From the NCBI GenBank assembly GCA_041645325.1, contig JBAZQI010000001.1, forward strand, positions 1 through 64,000: DNA of 64,000 nt, in the 5' to 3' direction. Source of the stretch: JAFCCL01 sp041645325. Lineage in GTDB: Archaea; Iainarchaeota; Iainarchaeia; Iainarchaeales; GCA-2688035. The notes under the pieces were generated by a model. It did not search any database, was not told the origin of the DNA, and saw only the letters and a program-made list of their open reading frames with translations. Position 1 is the first letter of the stretch. Each line of letters begins with the position of its first letter. The position numbers and the translations under genes are program-made. Positions 1 through 8,155 of this stretch are shown in pieces.

Positions 1-216
1 CATGCCTATGTCCTTAGGGTGCAGGTTGAGGAAAAATTCGGCTTCCTGCCCGGCAATGTGTCAGTTTACGTTGTCCTTTACAAGCTGGAAAAGCACGGCT
101 TTGTCAGTGTGAAGCACGAGGGCAACAAAAGCGTTTACAGCATCACTTCGGAGGGAAAGGCCCTGCTCAAGGTTGCAAAAAAGGAACTGCAGAACACTTT
201 GGAAATGGTTGGCTAA
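1..216 (+). CDS. PadR-like winged-helix regulator, 3' part
   Basis: The reading frame is open to the left edge of the window, so the start is missing. The visible 71 residues read HAYVLRVQVEEKFGFLPG, then VYVVLYKLEKHGFVSVK and YSITSEGKALL. This is the recognition-helix and wing pattern of PadR-family transcriptional repressors, in which a compact winged helix binds DNA and the wing carries a (Y)xxT(x)xG motif. It ends just after the wing with a short helix. The GTG at 19 is inside the HTH and is unlikely to be the real start. Its target and ligand cannot be told from here. Confidence 0.7.
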   Translation, partial: HAYVLRVQVEEKFGFLPGNVSVYVVLYKLEKHGFVSVKHEGNKSVYSITSEGKALLKVAKKELQNTLEMVG

Positions 217-267
217 GCCGTCCTGCTTTGCATGCTGCCAATTTTTTTTGGTTGCCTGTTTGACCTG

Positions 268-966
268 TTAGCGCCTTGTTCTCATTTTTCTTGGTTTGAA
301 GTAGTTAGCGCCTTTTCCATTTTTAATGGCCACGTTATTTGCTGAATTGCGTCTGTTTTTGGCATATGCCTTGCCTTTGCTTTTGAGTAATTTTCTTCCG
401 GCGGTGGTTTTCATCAATTCCCCCAGTTCCCAAGGCCTAAATTCCATGCCTACTGACTTTCTAACTAAAACAACGCTCTGGCTGTTTCTGTAAGGAACAG
501 GGTCAGGCATGCCAATCAGCTTGTTTAGCCCAAATAAACAAGCGGGTACGCAGCCTCTTGCAAACTCGCCAAGCCCCCTTGTTTTTACACGCAGTCTATT
601 TATTCGAAAGTGTTTTGCCAATAATAACGCTTCAAGTGTTTGGTATGGAAATCCATCCAAATCATTGAATTGGCTGCGGCTGTTTGGCTTTTCAAAGAAA
701 ACAAACCGTTCTCCAAGCTTTTCCTTCGCATGGCTGAGCAGTTTTTTATATAATTCTTTCTGTGATTTTGATTGGAGCCCGGTCGGCGTTAAAAACAGCA
801 ATCTGCTTCTGTCTCTGCCAGCTTCGTCAATATGCGATTCCCAAATCTTTAGCAATTCCGCTCCTTGTTCTGCTGAGTAAAATATGTCCGAGTCATTCGC
901 TGATATCCGCCCGCAAAACGGGTGCACCAATAAATCAATTCTTCTTATTTCCAAGGGCTTTTGCAT
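268..966 (-). CDS. Hypothetical protein, 232 aa, basic C-terminus
   Basis: I do not recognise a family. The protein is soluble, starts at an ATG, and has an alpha/beta-looking first half (DLLVHPFCGRISAND, SRLLFLTPTG, RFVFFEKPNS). A cysteine-containing middle (GCVPACLFGLNKLIG) follows, then a strongly basic tail with many Lys/Arg/Asn residues after residue 190 that could touch nucleic acid. It is convergent with the PadR fragment. Codon use looks like the neighbours, so I take it as a real gene of unknown function. Confidence 0.6.
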   Translation of the reverse strand: MQKPLEIRRIDLLVHPFCGRISANDSDIFYSAEQGAELLKIWESHIDEAGRDRSRLLFLTPTGLQSKSQKELYKKLLSHAKEKLGERFVFFEKPNSRSQFNDLDGFPYQTLEALLLAKHFRINRLRVKTRGLGEFARGCVPACLFGLNKLIGMPDPVPYRNSQSVVLVRKSVGMEFRPWELGELMKTTAGRKLLKSKGKAYAKNRRNSANNVAIKNGKGANYFKPRKMRTRR

Positions 967-1037
967 GACCTAAAATTAGTGCTGAAGGAGATATAATAAT
1001 TTGGCTTTTTCCTTTTTTAACAAATTGGCTTTTTTAT

Positions 1038-1151
1038 TTACATTGGCGGGCGCCCTTTTGGTGCGCCTCTTCTTTTCAGTTTTTCAATCCTTTTTTGCCT
1101 TCTTTGTAATTCCCTTAGCCTGTGTATTGTTTTACTGTTTAGTTTTCTCAT
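1038..1151 (-). CDS. Possible 37-aa arginine-rich miniprotein
   Basis: An ATG-started frame in the gap between two genes encodes MRKLNSKTIHRLRELQRRQK followed by RIEKLKRRGAPKGRPPM. It is a predicted basic amphipathic helix with a Pro/Gly-rich tail, similar in style to the 46-aa protein at 61677-61817 and the 74-aa protein at 25420-25644. A GGCGATGA stretch lies just upstream of the ATG. The opposite strand offers only a hydrophobic frame typical of an anti-sense shadow. Function unknown; nucleic-acid or ribosome binding would suit the charge. Confidence 0.35.
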   Translation of the reverse strand: MRKLNSKTIHRLRELQRRQKRIEKLKRRGAPKGRPPM

Positions 1152-1209
1152 GCTTTCATCGCCTTATTTTAAAAGGGCTAAGGTAGTATAAATTCATTTT
1201 GGTTAGGCT

Positions 1210-2451
1210 ATGCGCATTGCAATTTTTTCGGATTTTCACATTGGCTTTGGCCATGGCACTGCCCGTTCTGATGAGGCTTTTGGGCAGGCTTGTGCGGCTT
1301 TTGAGCTTGCGCTGAAAGAAAAGGCTGATCTTATTCTTCTTGCCGGCGACCTGTTCAATGAATCTGTGCCTTCGCAGGATGCCTGGCTTGAAATGTTCAA
1401 ATTGTTCAACATTCCAAAGCGCGAAAAGCTGCCTGTGTCAAGGGTTGTTTGCGAAAAGGGCGCCTGGCGGAAGGAATTCTTTTTTGATTCTGTTCCCGTA
1501 ATCTCAATTGCGGGAACCCATGAATTCAGGTCAAAGGATTTCAGGAATGCCCTTGAGGTTTTGCAGGAAGCCGGCTGCCTTGTCTTTTTGCACGCGGCAA
1601 AGGCTTTTTTTGAGAAGGGCGGCGAAAAAATCGTTGTCCAGGGGATGAGCGGCGTGCCTGAAAAAAAGGCGCTTGATGCCCTGAGGATGTGGAATCCAAA
1701 GCCTGCTGAAGGCGCGTGCAACATCCTGCTTTTGCACCAGAGCATCAGGGAGTTTTTGCCTTTTGACGATGACATGGTTGCCTCGATTTCCTTGGCTGAT
1801 TTGCCCCTTGGCTTTGACCTTGTTGTTGACGGGCATTTGCACTGGGCAAGCGAGCAAAACCTTGAAAGCAGGCGTTTTCTCGTAACAGGAAGCACAGTGG
1901 TAACGCAGATGAAAAAGCTTGAGGCAAAGAAGCCCAAGGGAATCTTTGTTTTTGAAACAGGCGGCAAGGGCGTGCGCTTTGTTCCTTTGCCTGGGCAAAG
2001 GGTTTTTTTATTTGAAAAGCTTGAGTTCAGGGAAGCAGGGCTTGAGCAGGTAAGGAACACTGTTGAGGAAACTGTTTCAAAAATGCTTTCCTCTGCAAAC
2101 GGAAAGCCCCTGATAAAGCTCAAGCTCAAGGGAAGCCTTGCAAAGGGCCTGAACAATGCCGATGTTGACCTTCGTTCTGTTGGGGCAAGGTTTGCGGAAA
2201 AGGCTTTTCTTTTCATTGACTGTGATTTCGAGGAATCGGGCTTTAAGCAAAAGCTTGAGCAGCTGAGGAATGCGCAGCTTGGCAGCAAGAGCATTGCCGC
2301 AATGGGCTTTGAGCTGTTGGAGAAAAATTTGGGGGAAACGCAGTTCAGGGAAGCCTTTGATATAAAAAGGGTTTTTGACCTTTTGGCAGAGGGCAACATT
2401 GACAGGGTTGTGGAATTGCTTTCAGAGGCAAAAGCCGCAACAAAAGCTTAA
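1210..2451 (+). CDS. mre11: DNA double-strand-break repair nuclease Mre11
   Basis: A 413-aa calcineurin-like phosphoesterase of the Mre11/SbcD family, which forms a dimer with Rad50 and trims DNA ends with manganese-dependent nuclease activity. Metal-site motifs appear in order: SDFHIG (D8, H10), AGDLF (D47), GTHEF (H104), LLLHQ (about 176), VDGHLHW (about 210) and VTGST. The C-terminal part after about residue 280 would hold the capping and Rad50-binding regions. The usual GNHD/E motif reads GTHE here, replacing a metal-ligand Asn by Thr. No rad50, herA or nurA gene is beside it, unlike the common archaeal operon; it is followed 27 nt later by the pyrophosphatase gene. Confidence 0.88.
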   Translation: MRIAIFSDFHIGFGHGTARSDEAFGQACAAFELALKEKADLILLAGDLFNESVPSQDAWLEMFKLFNIPKREKLPVSRVVCEKGAWRKEFFFDSVPVISIAGTHEFRSKDFRNALEVLQEAGCLVFLHAAKAFFEKGGEKIVVQGMSGVPEKKALDALRMWNPKPAEGACNILLLHQSIREFLPFDDDMVASISLADLPLGFDLVVDGHLHWASEQNLESRRFLVTGSTVVTQMKKLEAKKPKGIFVFETGGKGVRFVPLPGQRVFLFEKLEFREAGLEQVRNTVEETVSKMLSSANGKPLIKLKLKGSLAKGLNNADVDLRSVGARFAEKAFLFIDCDFEESGFKQKLEQLRNAQLGSKSIAAMGFELLEKNLGETQFREAFDIKRVFDLLAEGNIDRVVELLSEAKAATKA

Positions 2452-2478
2452 AATACATCTTTCTTTCTTCTAATTAGC

Positions 2479-4437
2479 ATGGCACTTCTTCTTTACGCCG
2501 TCATTGTGGTTTCGCTTATCGCTTTGCTTTTTTGCATTTTGAAGCGTGCGGAAATTCTCCTTTACCCGAGGGGCAACAGGAAGATGGTTGAAATTTCCGA
2601 CTTGATTCACAAGGGTGCAATGACTTTCCTGAATTCCGAATACAAGCTCCTTGCGATTTTCATTGCGGTTGTTGCGCTTCTTCTGTTCTTTTTCATCGGC
2701 CAGAGCACGGCCATTGTGTTTGTTTTCGGCGCGTTTCTCAGCGCATTGTCGGGAAACATTGGCATGCGCACTGCCACAAGGGCGAACAGCAGGACAACCC
2801 AGGCTTCAATAAAAAGCGTTGGTGCCGGTTTCAGGGTTGCTTTTGCTTCCGGAAATGTAATGGGTTTTGCGGTTGTCGGCCTTGGCCTTTTGGGCGTTTC
2901 CCTGTGCTATCTTTTCTTCAATGACCCGTTCATTATCTACGGCTTTGGCTTTGGCGCAAGTTCAATTGCCCTGTTTGCAAGGGTTGGCGGCGGCATTTTC
3001 ACAAAGGCTGCCGATGTCGGCGCAGACCTTGTCGGCAAGGTTGAGAAGGGCATTCCCGAGGATGACCCGAGGAATCCGGCTGTCATTGCCGACAACGTCG
3101 GGGACAATGTGGGCGATGTTGCCGGAATGGGCGCTGACTTGTTTGAAAGCTATGTGGGCGCAATAATAGCGGCCATGGTGCTTGGAGTTGCAGTCATGGG
3201 CACAAAAGGCCTTCTTATTTCGCTTGCCCTGGCTGCCATCGGAATAGTTGCCTCAATAATTTCAACCCTTGCCGTTAATCCCAAGAAAAAGGAGAGCCTT
3301 TTTGGCACAATTGACAAAGGCATACTGGTTGCAACAGTCCTGATGGCCGTTATTTCCTATTTTTTCCTGGTTTATTTCATGGGCACTTTCGGGCTGTTCG
3401 TTTCAGTTTTGGCAGGGCTTGTTTGCGCAATAATCATCGGGTATGCCACTGAATTTGTGACAAGCCCTTATCACCAGCCTACGCAGATGATTGCAGGTGC
3501 GGCAAAAAGCGGGGCTGGCACGAACATAATTGCAGGCATAAGCACCGGCATGCTTTCAACTGCAGTGCCTGTACTCACTGTCGGCGCTGTAATCATCATA
3601 AGCTATTATTTTGCCGGTATGTTTGGCATTGCGCTTGCCGCGGTTGGAATGCTTGCCACTTTGGGGATTACTCTTGCGGCTGACACTTACGGGAGCGTTG
3701 CCGACAATGCCGCAGGGATTGCTGAAATGGCAGGCCTGGGCAAAAAGGTCAGGGAGCGGACGGAGCTTTTGGATGCCGTTGGCAACAGCACTGCCGCCAT
3801 TGGAAAGGGCTTTGCAATAAGCTCTGCCGCTTTGACCGCTTTGGCATTGTTCGCTTCTTTTATTGCGCTTGCAGGCCTTGAGCACATCAATGTTGCCGCG
3901 CCTGTTGTCATTGTCGGGCTTTTCCTTGGCGCGCTTATGCCGTTCATTTTCTCGGCTTTTACAATGAGCGCTGTCGGCAAGGCCGCTGTTGCAATGGTTG
4001 AGGAGGTCAGGAGGCAGTTCAGGACAATAAAGGGCCTGATGCAGGGCAAGGCAAAGCCTGATTATGACAAGTGCATTGCAATCAGCACGCATGCCGCATT
4101 GAGGGAAATGGTTGCGCCAAGCCTTATTGCCATTCTCGCGCCGCTTGCCGTCGGCCTTGTTTTGGGCGTTGAGGCTTTGGGCGGCTTTTTGGCAGGCTCT
4201 ATCGCAACCGGTTTCCTCCTGGCTGTTTTCATGGCAAATGCAGGCGCTTCCTGGGACAATGCCAAAAAGTTCATTGAGTCAGGGCATTTTGGCGGCAAGG
4301 GAAGCGATACCCACAAGGCGGCTGTTATAGGCGACACTGTCGGCGACCCGTTCAAGGACACTGCCGGCCCTTCCCTGAACATCCTTATAAAGCTGATGAC
4401 AATCGTGAGCCTTATTGTAATGCCATTGCTGCTCTGA
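2479..4437 (+). CDS. hppA: Membrane-bound ion-pumping pyrophosphatase
   Basis: A 652-aa polytopic protein of the M-PPase family, which hydrolyses PPi and pumps H+ or Na+ across the membrane. The signature DVGADLVGKVEKGIPEDDPR, the DNVGDNVGD metal-PPi site (about residues 205-213), GADLFESY, and the C-terminal GDTVGDPFKDTAGPSLN are all intact. The sequence GNSTAAIGKGFAI has Ala where potassium-independent enzymes carry Lys, so it should belong to the K+-dependent subfamily; Na+ versus H+ cannot be decided. PPi released by acetyl-CoA synthetase, encoded 0.5 kb downstream, is one obvious substrate source. Confidence 0.95.
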   Translation: MALLLYAVIVVSLIALLFCILKRAEILLYPRGNRKMVEISDLIHKGAMTFLNSEYKLLAIFIAVVALLLFFFIGQSTAIVFVFGAFLSALSGNIGMRTATRANSRTTQASIKSVGAGFRVAFASGNVMGFAVVGLGLLGVSLCYLFFNDPFIIYGFGFGASSIALFARVGGGIFTKAADVGADLVGKVEKGIPEDDPRNPAVIADNVGDNVGDVAGMGADLFESYVGAIIAAMVLGVAVMGTKGLLISLALAAIGIVASIISTLAVNPKKKESLFGTIDKGILVATVLMAVISYFFLVYFMGTFGLFVSVLAGLVCAIIIGYATEFVTSPYHQPTQMIAGAAKSGAGTNIIAGISTGMLSTAVPVLTVGAVIIISYYFAGMFGIALAAVGMLATLGITLAADTYGSVADNAAGIAEMAGLGKKVRERTELLDAVGNSTAAIGKGFAISSAALTALALFASFIALAGLEHINVAAPVVIVGLFLGALMPFIFSAFTMSAVGKAAVAMVEEVRRQFRTIKGLMQGKAKPDYDKCIAISTHAALREMVAPSLIAILAPLAVGLVLGVEALGGFLAGSIATGFLLAVFMANAGASWDNAKKFIESGHFGGKGSDTHKAAVIGDTVGDPFKDTAGPSLNILIKLMTIVSLIVMPLLL

Positions 4438-4512
4438 TTAATCTATTTTGATTCCGAGTAGTTCATTTATTTTTATAAACCTGTGGGTGGCTATTTTGGT
4501 ATACCTTGTGTT

Positions 4513-4548
4513 ATACATTTTGTATAAAGTTTTGTACAAAACAATTGT
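4513..4548. promoter_or_regulatory. Inverted-repeat operators before winged-helix gene
   Basis: Three palindromes crowd the 70 nt before the gene at 4579: ATACA-TTT-TGTAT (4513-4525), the perfect TTTTGTACAAAA (4530-4541) and ACAATTGT (4541-4548). This is what an autoregulated winged-helix repressor gene would show. Binding by the product is inferred. Confidence 0.45.
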
Positions 4549-4578
4549 GCATAGTTTGTTTTGCAATGGTTGATTGTT

Positions 4579-4896
4579 ATGGCGGAAGTTGAATCAAATC
4601 TTGTGCGGTTTTTTGGGGACAACCCCTTTGTCAGGATTCTTGATGCCTTTATTGACAATATTGGGGAGGAATACAGCAAAAAAGAGGTGCAGGAACTCTC
4701 TGGAATAAGCAAGGGCGCTTTGTTTAGCCATTGGGGCAAGCTTGAAGAGCTGGGCTTAGTTAGGGTAACCCGGTCTTTTGGCAAAACAAGGCTTTTTACC
4801 CTGAACAGGCAAAGCCCTCTTGTAAAGGACATATTAAAATTTGAAGCAAGGATGATTGAGGAAACAATCCCTGAAAAGGTTAAGGCAGTTGCATAG
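4579..4896 (+). CDS. Winged-helix transcriptional regulator
   Basis: A 105-aa protein. I take the ATG at 4579 over the TTG at 4561 because the sequence before MAEVESNL is not conserved-looking. The N-terminal helix RILDAFIDNIGEEYSKKEV leads to an ArsR/MarR-like HTH, ELSGISKGALFSHWGKLEEL, then the wing LVRVTRSFGKTRLFTLN. A C-terminal helix could dimerise. No cysteine or metal cluster is visible, so a metal sensor role is not supported. The palindromes just upstream suggest it controls its own gene. Confidence 0.7.
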   Translation: MAEVESNLVRFFGDNPFVRILDAFIDNIGEEYSKKEVQELSGISKGALFSHWGKLEELGLVRVTRSFGKTRLFTLNRQSPLVKDILKFEARMIEETIPEKVKAVA

Positions 4897-4975
4897 AATT
4901 CTTTTTTAGTATGCCTCATGTTTTAAAAGCAGTTTGGGTTTTTTGTTCTTTCAGGCTTTTAAGGGTGTTTTTGGT

Positions 4976-6934
4976 TTGAGCGGTGAGAAATGGGTTGTTG
5001 CGGACAAGCAAGGCAAAAACCTTTTTTGGCCTTCCGAGGCAATGAAGAAAAGGGCTTGGGTAAGCAATGAATCCTTTTACGAGGAGGGAAAGAAAGACCC
5101 GATTGCTTTCTGGGAAGCGAGGGCAAAAGAAGGCCTTGAATGGTTCAAGCCCTGGGACAAAGCCTATGAAGGAAAGCCCCCTTATTTCAAGTGGTTTTTG
5201 AACGGCAAAATCAACCTTAGCTACAACTGCCTTGACAGGCATTTAAAGGGCAAAAAGGACAAGATTGCGATAATCTGGGAGCCTGAATCCCTTGCCGAAA
5301 AGCCCAGAAAGATAACTTATGGGCAATTGCACGGGCAGGTTTGCAGGCTTGCAAACGCGCTGAAAAAAATCGGGGTAAAAAAAGGCGACAGGGTTGGCAT
5401 TTACCTGCCGATGATTCCCGAGGTGATGATTTCAATGCTTGCCTGCGCCCGCATAGGCGCAATCCACAGCGTTGTCTTTTCTGCATTCAGCGCCGAATCC
5501 TTCAAAACAAGGGTTGAGGACAGCAAGGCAAAGGCAATCATAACCTGCGATGGCTACACAAGAAAGGGCAAGGAGACAAATCTCAAGGAGCAGGCTGACC
5601 TTGCCGCAGGGCTTCCCTGCGTCCAAAAAATGGTTGTCGTGAAAAGGACCGGCCGAAGCATTGAAATGAAAAAGGGCAGGGATCTCTGGTACCATGAGAT
5701 TGTTGAAAAAGAAAATGCTGAATGCGCGCCTGAGCAGCTTGAATCAAACGAGCCCCTTTTTATGCTTTACACAAGCGGAACAACCGGAAAGCCAAAGGGA
5801 ATAGTGCACGACACAGCCGGCTATCTGGTGCAGGCATACTGGACCACAAAGCTTGACTTTGATTTGCACGACGAAGACATCTTCTGGTGCACTGCCGACA
5901 TAGGCTGGATAACCGGGCACACTTACGGCTGTTACGGGCCATTGGCTGTTGGAGCCACGATGGTTGTTTACGAGGGCGGCCCAGATTTTCCCGATTGGGG
6001 CAGGTTGTGGAGCATAATTGAAAAATACAAGGTCACGGTTTTCTACACCGCGCCAACGGCAATAAGGATGTTCAAGCAAATGGGCGATTCCTGGATAACA
6101 AAACACGACCTTTCCACGCTTAGGCTGCTTGCAACAGTCGGCGAACCAATTGACGAAGAATCATGGATGTGGTACTTCAATGTAATCGGGCAGGCAAGAT
6201 GCCCTGTGATTGACACCTGGTGGCAGACAGAAACAGGCGGCACTTTGATAAACGCCCTGCCAGGCATAGGCCCGTTCATTCCAACAGTTGCGGGAAGGGT
6301 TTTTCCCGGCAGCAAGGCCGAAATCCTTGATGACAGGGGCAAGCCTGTCGGCGAAGGAGATTCGGGCTTCCTTGTTTTCAAAAGCCCTTTTCCCCCGGGA
6401 TTTTTGAGGGGCATCTGGAACAACGAGGAAAAATACGTTGAAACCTACTGGTCCGAATACGGCAAGGAAACTTACTTCACAAGCGACGGCGCACGATGGC
6501 ATGATGATAAAAACATCAGGGTTACCGGCAGGGTTGACGACGTGATGAAGGTTGCAGGCCACAGGCTGAGCAGCGCTGAGGTCGAGGATGCAATAACATC
6601 GCATCCTGATGTTGTGGAGTCTGCTGTTGTGCCAAAGCCGGATGAAATCAGGGGCCAGGTGCCGGTTGCATTCGTTGTCCTTGAGAAAAACGTCAAGCCC
6701 TCTCCGGAAGTTGAGAAATCAATAATAGCTGCTGTTGTCAAGGCAATAGGGCCGACCGCAAAACCGCACCAGTTTTTCTTCGTTGACGGACTGCCAAAAA
6801 CAAGAAGCGGCAAAATAATGCGCAGGTTCATGCGCTCAATGTTAATCAACGAAAAGCTCGGGGACGCAACAACGCTGCAGAACCCGGAAATAGTTGACCA
6901 TCTGAAGAAAGTCGTGGGCTACAAGGAAAAATAG
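4976..6934 (+). CDS. acs: Acetyl-CoA synthetase, AMP-forming
   Basis: Converts acetate, ATP and CoA to acetyl-CoA, AMP and PPi. The adenylate-forming motif YTSGTTGKPKGIVHD, the acetate-pocket region WTTKLDFDLHDEDIFWCTAD, the DTWWQTETGG motif and the C-terminal KTRSGKIMRR with its regulatory lysine are all present. At about 652 aa it is full length. No ATG precedes the conserved N-terminus; the TTG at 4976 has AAGGGTG eight bases upstream, while a TTG at 4934 is the other option. Coupling to the nearby pyrophosphatase gene would pull the reaction forward. Confidence 0.95.
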   Translation: MSGEKWVVADKQGKNLFWPSEAMKKRAWVSNESFYEEGKKDPIAFWEARAKEGLEWFKPWDKAYEGKPPYFKWFLNGKINLSYNCLDRHLKGKKDKIAIIWEPESLAEKPRKITYGQLHGQVCRLANALKKIGVKKGDRVGIYLPMIPEVMISMLACARIGAIHSVVFSAFSAESFKTRVEDSKAKAIITCDGYTRKGKETNLKEQADLAAGLPCVQKMVVVKRTGRSIEMKKGRDLWYHEIVEKENAECAPEQLESNEPLFMLYTSGTTGKPKGIVHDTAGYLVQAYWTTKLDFDLHDEDIFWCTADIGWITGHTYGCYGPLAVGATMVVYEGGPDFPDWGRLWSIIEKYKVTVFYTAPTAIRMFKQMGDSWITKHDLSTLRLLATVGEPIDEESWMWYFNVIGQARCPVIDTWWQTETGGTLINALPGIGPFIPTVAGRVFPGSKAEILDDRGKPVGEGDSGFLVFKSPFPPGFLRGIWNNEEKYVETYWSEYGKETYFTSDGARWHDDKNIRVTGRVDDVMKVAGHRLSSAEVEDAITSHPDVVESAVVPKPDEIRGQVPVAFVVLEKNVKPSPEVEKSIIAAVVKAIGPTAKPHQFFFVDGLPKTRSGKIMRRFMRSMLINEKLGDATTLQNPEIVDHLKKVVGYKEK

Positions 6935-6943
6935 CCCCCTGTT

Positions 6944-7261
6944 TTATTTTTCTTTTCCCGTTTCCCCTTCAACCCATTTTTCAACTTCTTTGCCTGTTTT
7001 CACTTCAATGAATTCAATCACGGGCAGTTCGTAGCTGTGCATTTTTTTTATTTCGGCTTCAACTTTTTTGCGCAGCCCTTTTCTTGTCTTTAAAATCAGC
7101 AGCGCTTCTTTGCTTTTTTCAATTTTGCTTTTCCATAAGTAATGTGATTCGATTTTCGGAACAATGTTTGCGCAGGCGACAAGTTTTTTGCGCAGCAGGG
7201 CAAGCGCGATTTTTCGCGCTTCCGCGCTGTTTTTGCAGGTTACAAAAATGAGAATGCCCAT
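6944..7261 (-). CDS. cutA: CutA1-like divalent-cation tolerance protein
   Basis: A 105-aa protein matching the CutA1 family of trimeric ferredoxin-like proteins. Diagnostic stretches are ILIFVTCKNSAEARKIALAL, LVACANIVP, SHYLWKSKIE, LLILKTRK and MHSYELPVIEF, in family order and spacing. CutA1 was named for copper tolerance in E. coli, but its exact role in archaea is unknown. It is convergent with acs, only 9 bp away, and nothing suggests co-regulation. Confidence 0.93.
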   Translation of the reverse strand: MGILIFVTCKNSAEARKIALALLRKKLVACANIVPKIESHYLWKSKIEKSKEALLILKTRKGLRKKVEAEIKKMHSYELPVIEFIEVKTGKEVEKWVEGETGKEK

Positions 7262-7372
7262 GCTAAGTATTATTGCATTGAAGAATAAATTGCTTTCTTT
7301 TGCATTTCGTTGATTGCTGTAATCCTGTTTTTGCTATTAAAGCTTTGCCCTGCACTGTTTTTCTGTGTTTTA

Positions 7373-7798
7373 ATGCAAAAGGTTTTGGTTGATTCAAATA
7401 TTTTTTTGGATTATTATTTGGATAGGCAAGATGCAATGCTGCCTTTAGGCGAGTTTGCTTTCCAGTTCATAAAAAGAGCCGTTGAATGCAAGTATCTTGT
7501 TTTCATTACAAAGGATGTTTTATTTGAAGTAAAAAATATCCTTGGCGTGGATGAAGGAACTGCTTGGAGGCGCGTTTTCAGTTCATTGGCAAATAAAAGC
7601 AAAATAGAATTGGTTAGCTATGAAAAAGATGTTGAGCAAAGGGCAATCGTTTTGGCAAAAAAGGAGAATATCCCAAAGACAGACGCCTTGCTGATTGAAG
7701 TGGCAAAAGAAAATAATCTTATCCTCGTTTCAAGGAATTTCCATTTTGAAGGCTCAAAAGGCATTATCCAAATATTTAAGCCGGAAGAGCTGGATTGA
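7373..7798 (+). CDS. PIN-domain ribonuclease, VapC-like
   Basis: A 141-aa protein starting at the ATG before QKVLVDSNIFLDYYLDR; frames further upstream give only a hydrophobic run that does not belong to a PIN fold. PIN domains are metal-dependent RNases. The first acid is Asp in LVDSN (residue 6), a Glu follows in DVLFEVKN, and another Asp is in PKTDALLIEVA. The usual last TxD reads VSRNFHF, so one acid of the quartet is Asn here and activity may be weakened. The likely partner RHH gene lies tail to tail 6 bp downstream, which is not the usual antitoxin-toxin order. Confidence 0.75.
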   Translation: MQKVLVDSNIFLDYYLDRQDAMLPLGEFAFQFIKRAVECKYLVFITKDVLFEVKNILGVDEGTAWRRVFSSLANKSKIELVSYEKDVEQRAIVLAKKENIPKTDALLIEVAKENNLILVSRNFHFEGSKGIIQIFKPEELD

Positions 7799-7804
7799 AT
7801 AGTG

Positions 7805-8068
7805 TCACCCATGCAGTTCTTTCCAAATTTTTTCCCTGACTTTTTCAAATTCTTCGGGCGTGGGCTCTTTTATGCCCAATCTCTTGCCTTCGCCGTAATG
7901 CTTTTTCAGCTCTGCAAGGGCGCTTTTTGTCTCATAGTCGTCAATGAATTTCCTGACAGCCGCCTTGACAAACTCGGTCCTGTTCGAGAAATTGCTGCCT
8001 CTGACGACAGAATCAATATTCTTCAACAGCTTTTCATCAAGCCTCAAATTCACAAGCCTGTTAGCCAT
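7805..8068 (-). CDS. Ribbon-helix-helix DNA-binding protein, possible VapB
   Basis: An 87-aa protein with a MANRLVNLRLDEKLLKNIDS beta-strand and helix followed by SNRTEFVKAAVRKFIDD, the MetJ/Arc/CopG-like ribbon-helix-helix fold that binds DNA as a dimer. The C-terminal 35 residues (KHYGEGKRLGIKEPTPEEF) are charged and could be the toxin-binding tail of an antitoxin. The adjacent PIN gene on the other strand is the candidate toxin, but the convergent arrangement makes the pairing unproven. A perfect palindrome overlaps its promoter. Confidence 0.75.
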   Translation of the reverse strand: MANRLVNLRLDEKLLKNIDSVVRGSNFSNRTEFVKAAVRKFIDDYETKSALAELKKHYGEGKRLGIKEPTPEEFEKVREKIWKELHG

Positions 8069-8075
8069 GTATCAA

Positions 8076-8087
8076 TTGTATATACAA
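8076..8087. promoter_or_regulatory. Palindromic operator upstream of RHH gene
   Basis: TTGTATATACAA is a perfect 12-bp palindrome 8 bp upstream of the RHH start, beside an AT-rich promoter. RHH antitoxins normally bind such sites to repress their own gene; here this is inferred from position and symmetry. Confidence 0.45.
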
Positions 8088-8107
8088 ATGCTTTATAACA
8101 GTTTTGG

Positions 8108-8155
8108 CAATTTTTTCCCAAGGCTTTTTTCCCGCAGCAAAAAAGGCTTACGGCA
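8108..8155 (-). repeat. T1 palindromic repeat, at the 3' end of top6A
   Basis: Minus-oriented T1 copy: TTTTCCCAAGGCTTTTTT, a short CCGCAGC loop, then AAAAAAGGCTTA. It overlaps the last codons and stop of top6A, so it either forms the transcript end or has replaced the original terminus. Confidence 0.6.

Noticed and set aside
1001..1186. A hydrophobic 61-aa plus-strand frame
   Set aside because: TTG start, no ribosome site, and composition typical of the reverse of a Lys/Arg-rich frame; the minus-strand 37-aa frame is the better reading.
1236..2399. A 387-aa reading frame antisense to mre11
   Set aside because: It is the shadow of a high-GC3 gene; the plus strand carries all Mre11 motifs, while the antisense is Ser/Phe/Leu-rich with no family pattern.
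4441..4578. Possible tRNA or small RNA in the AT-rich gap
   Set aside because: No cloverleaf or stable GC stem can be drawn; the palindromes are short and AT-rich, better read as operators.
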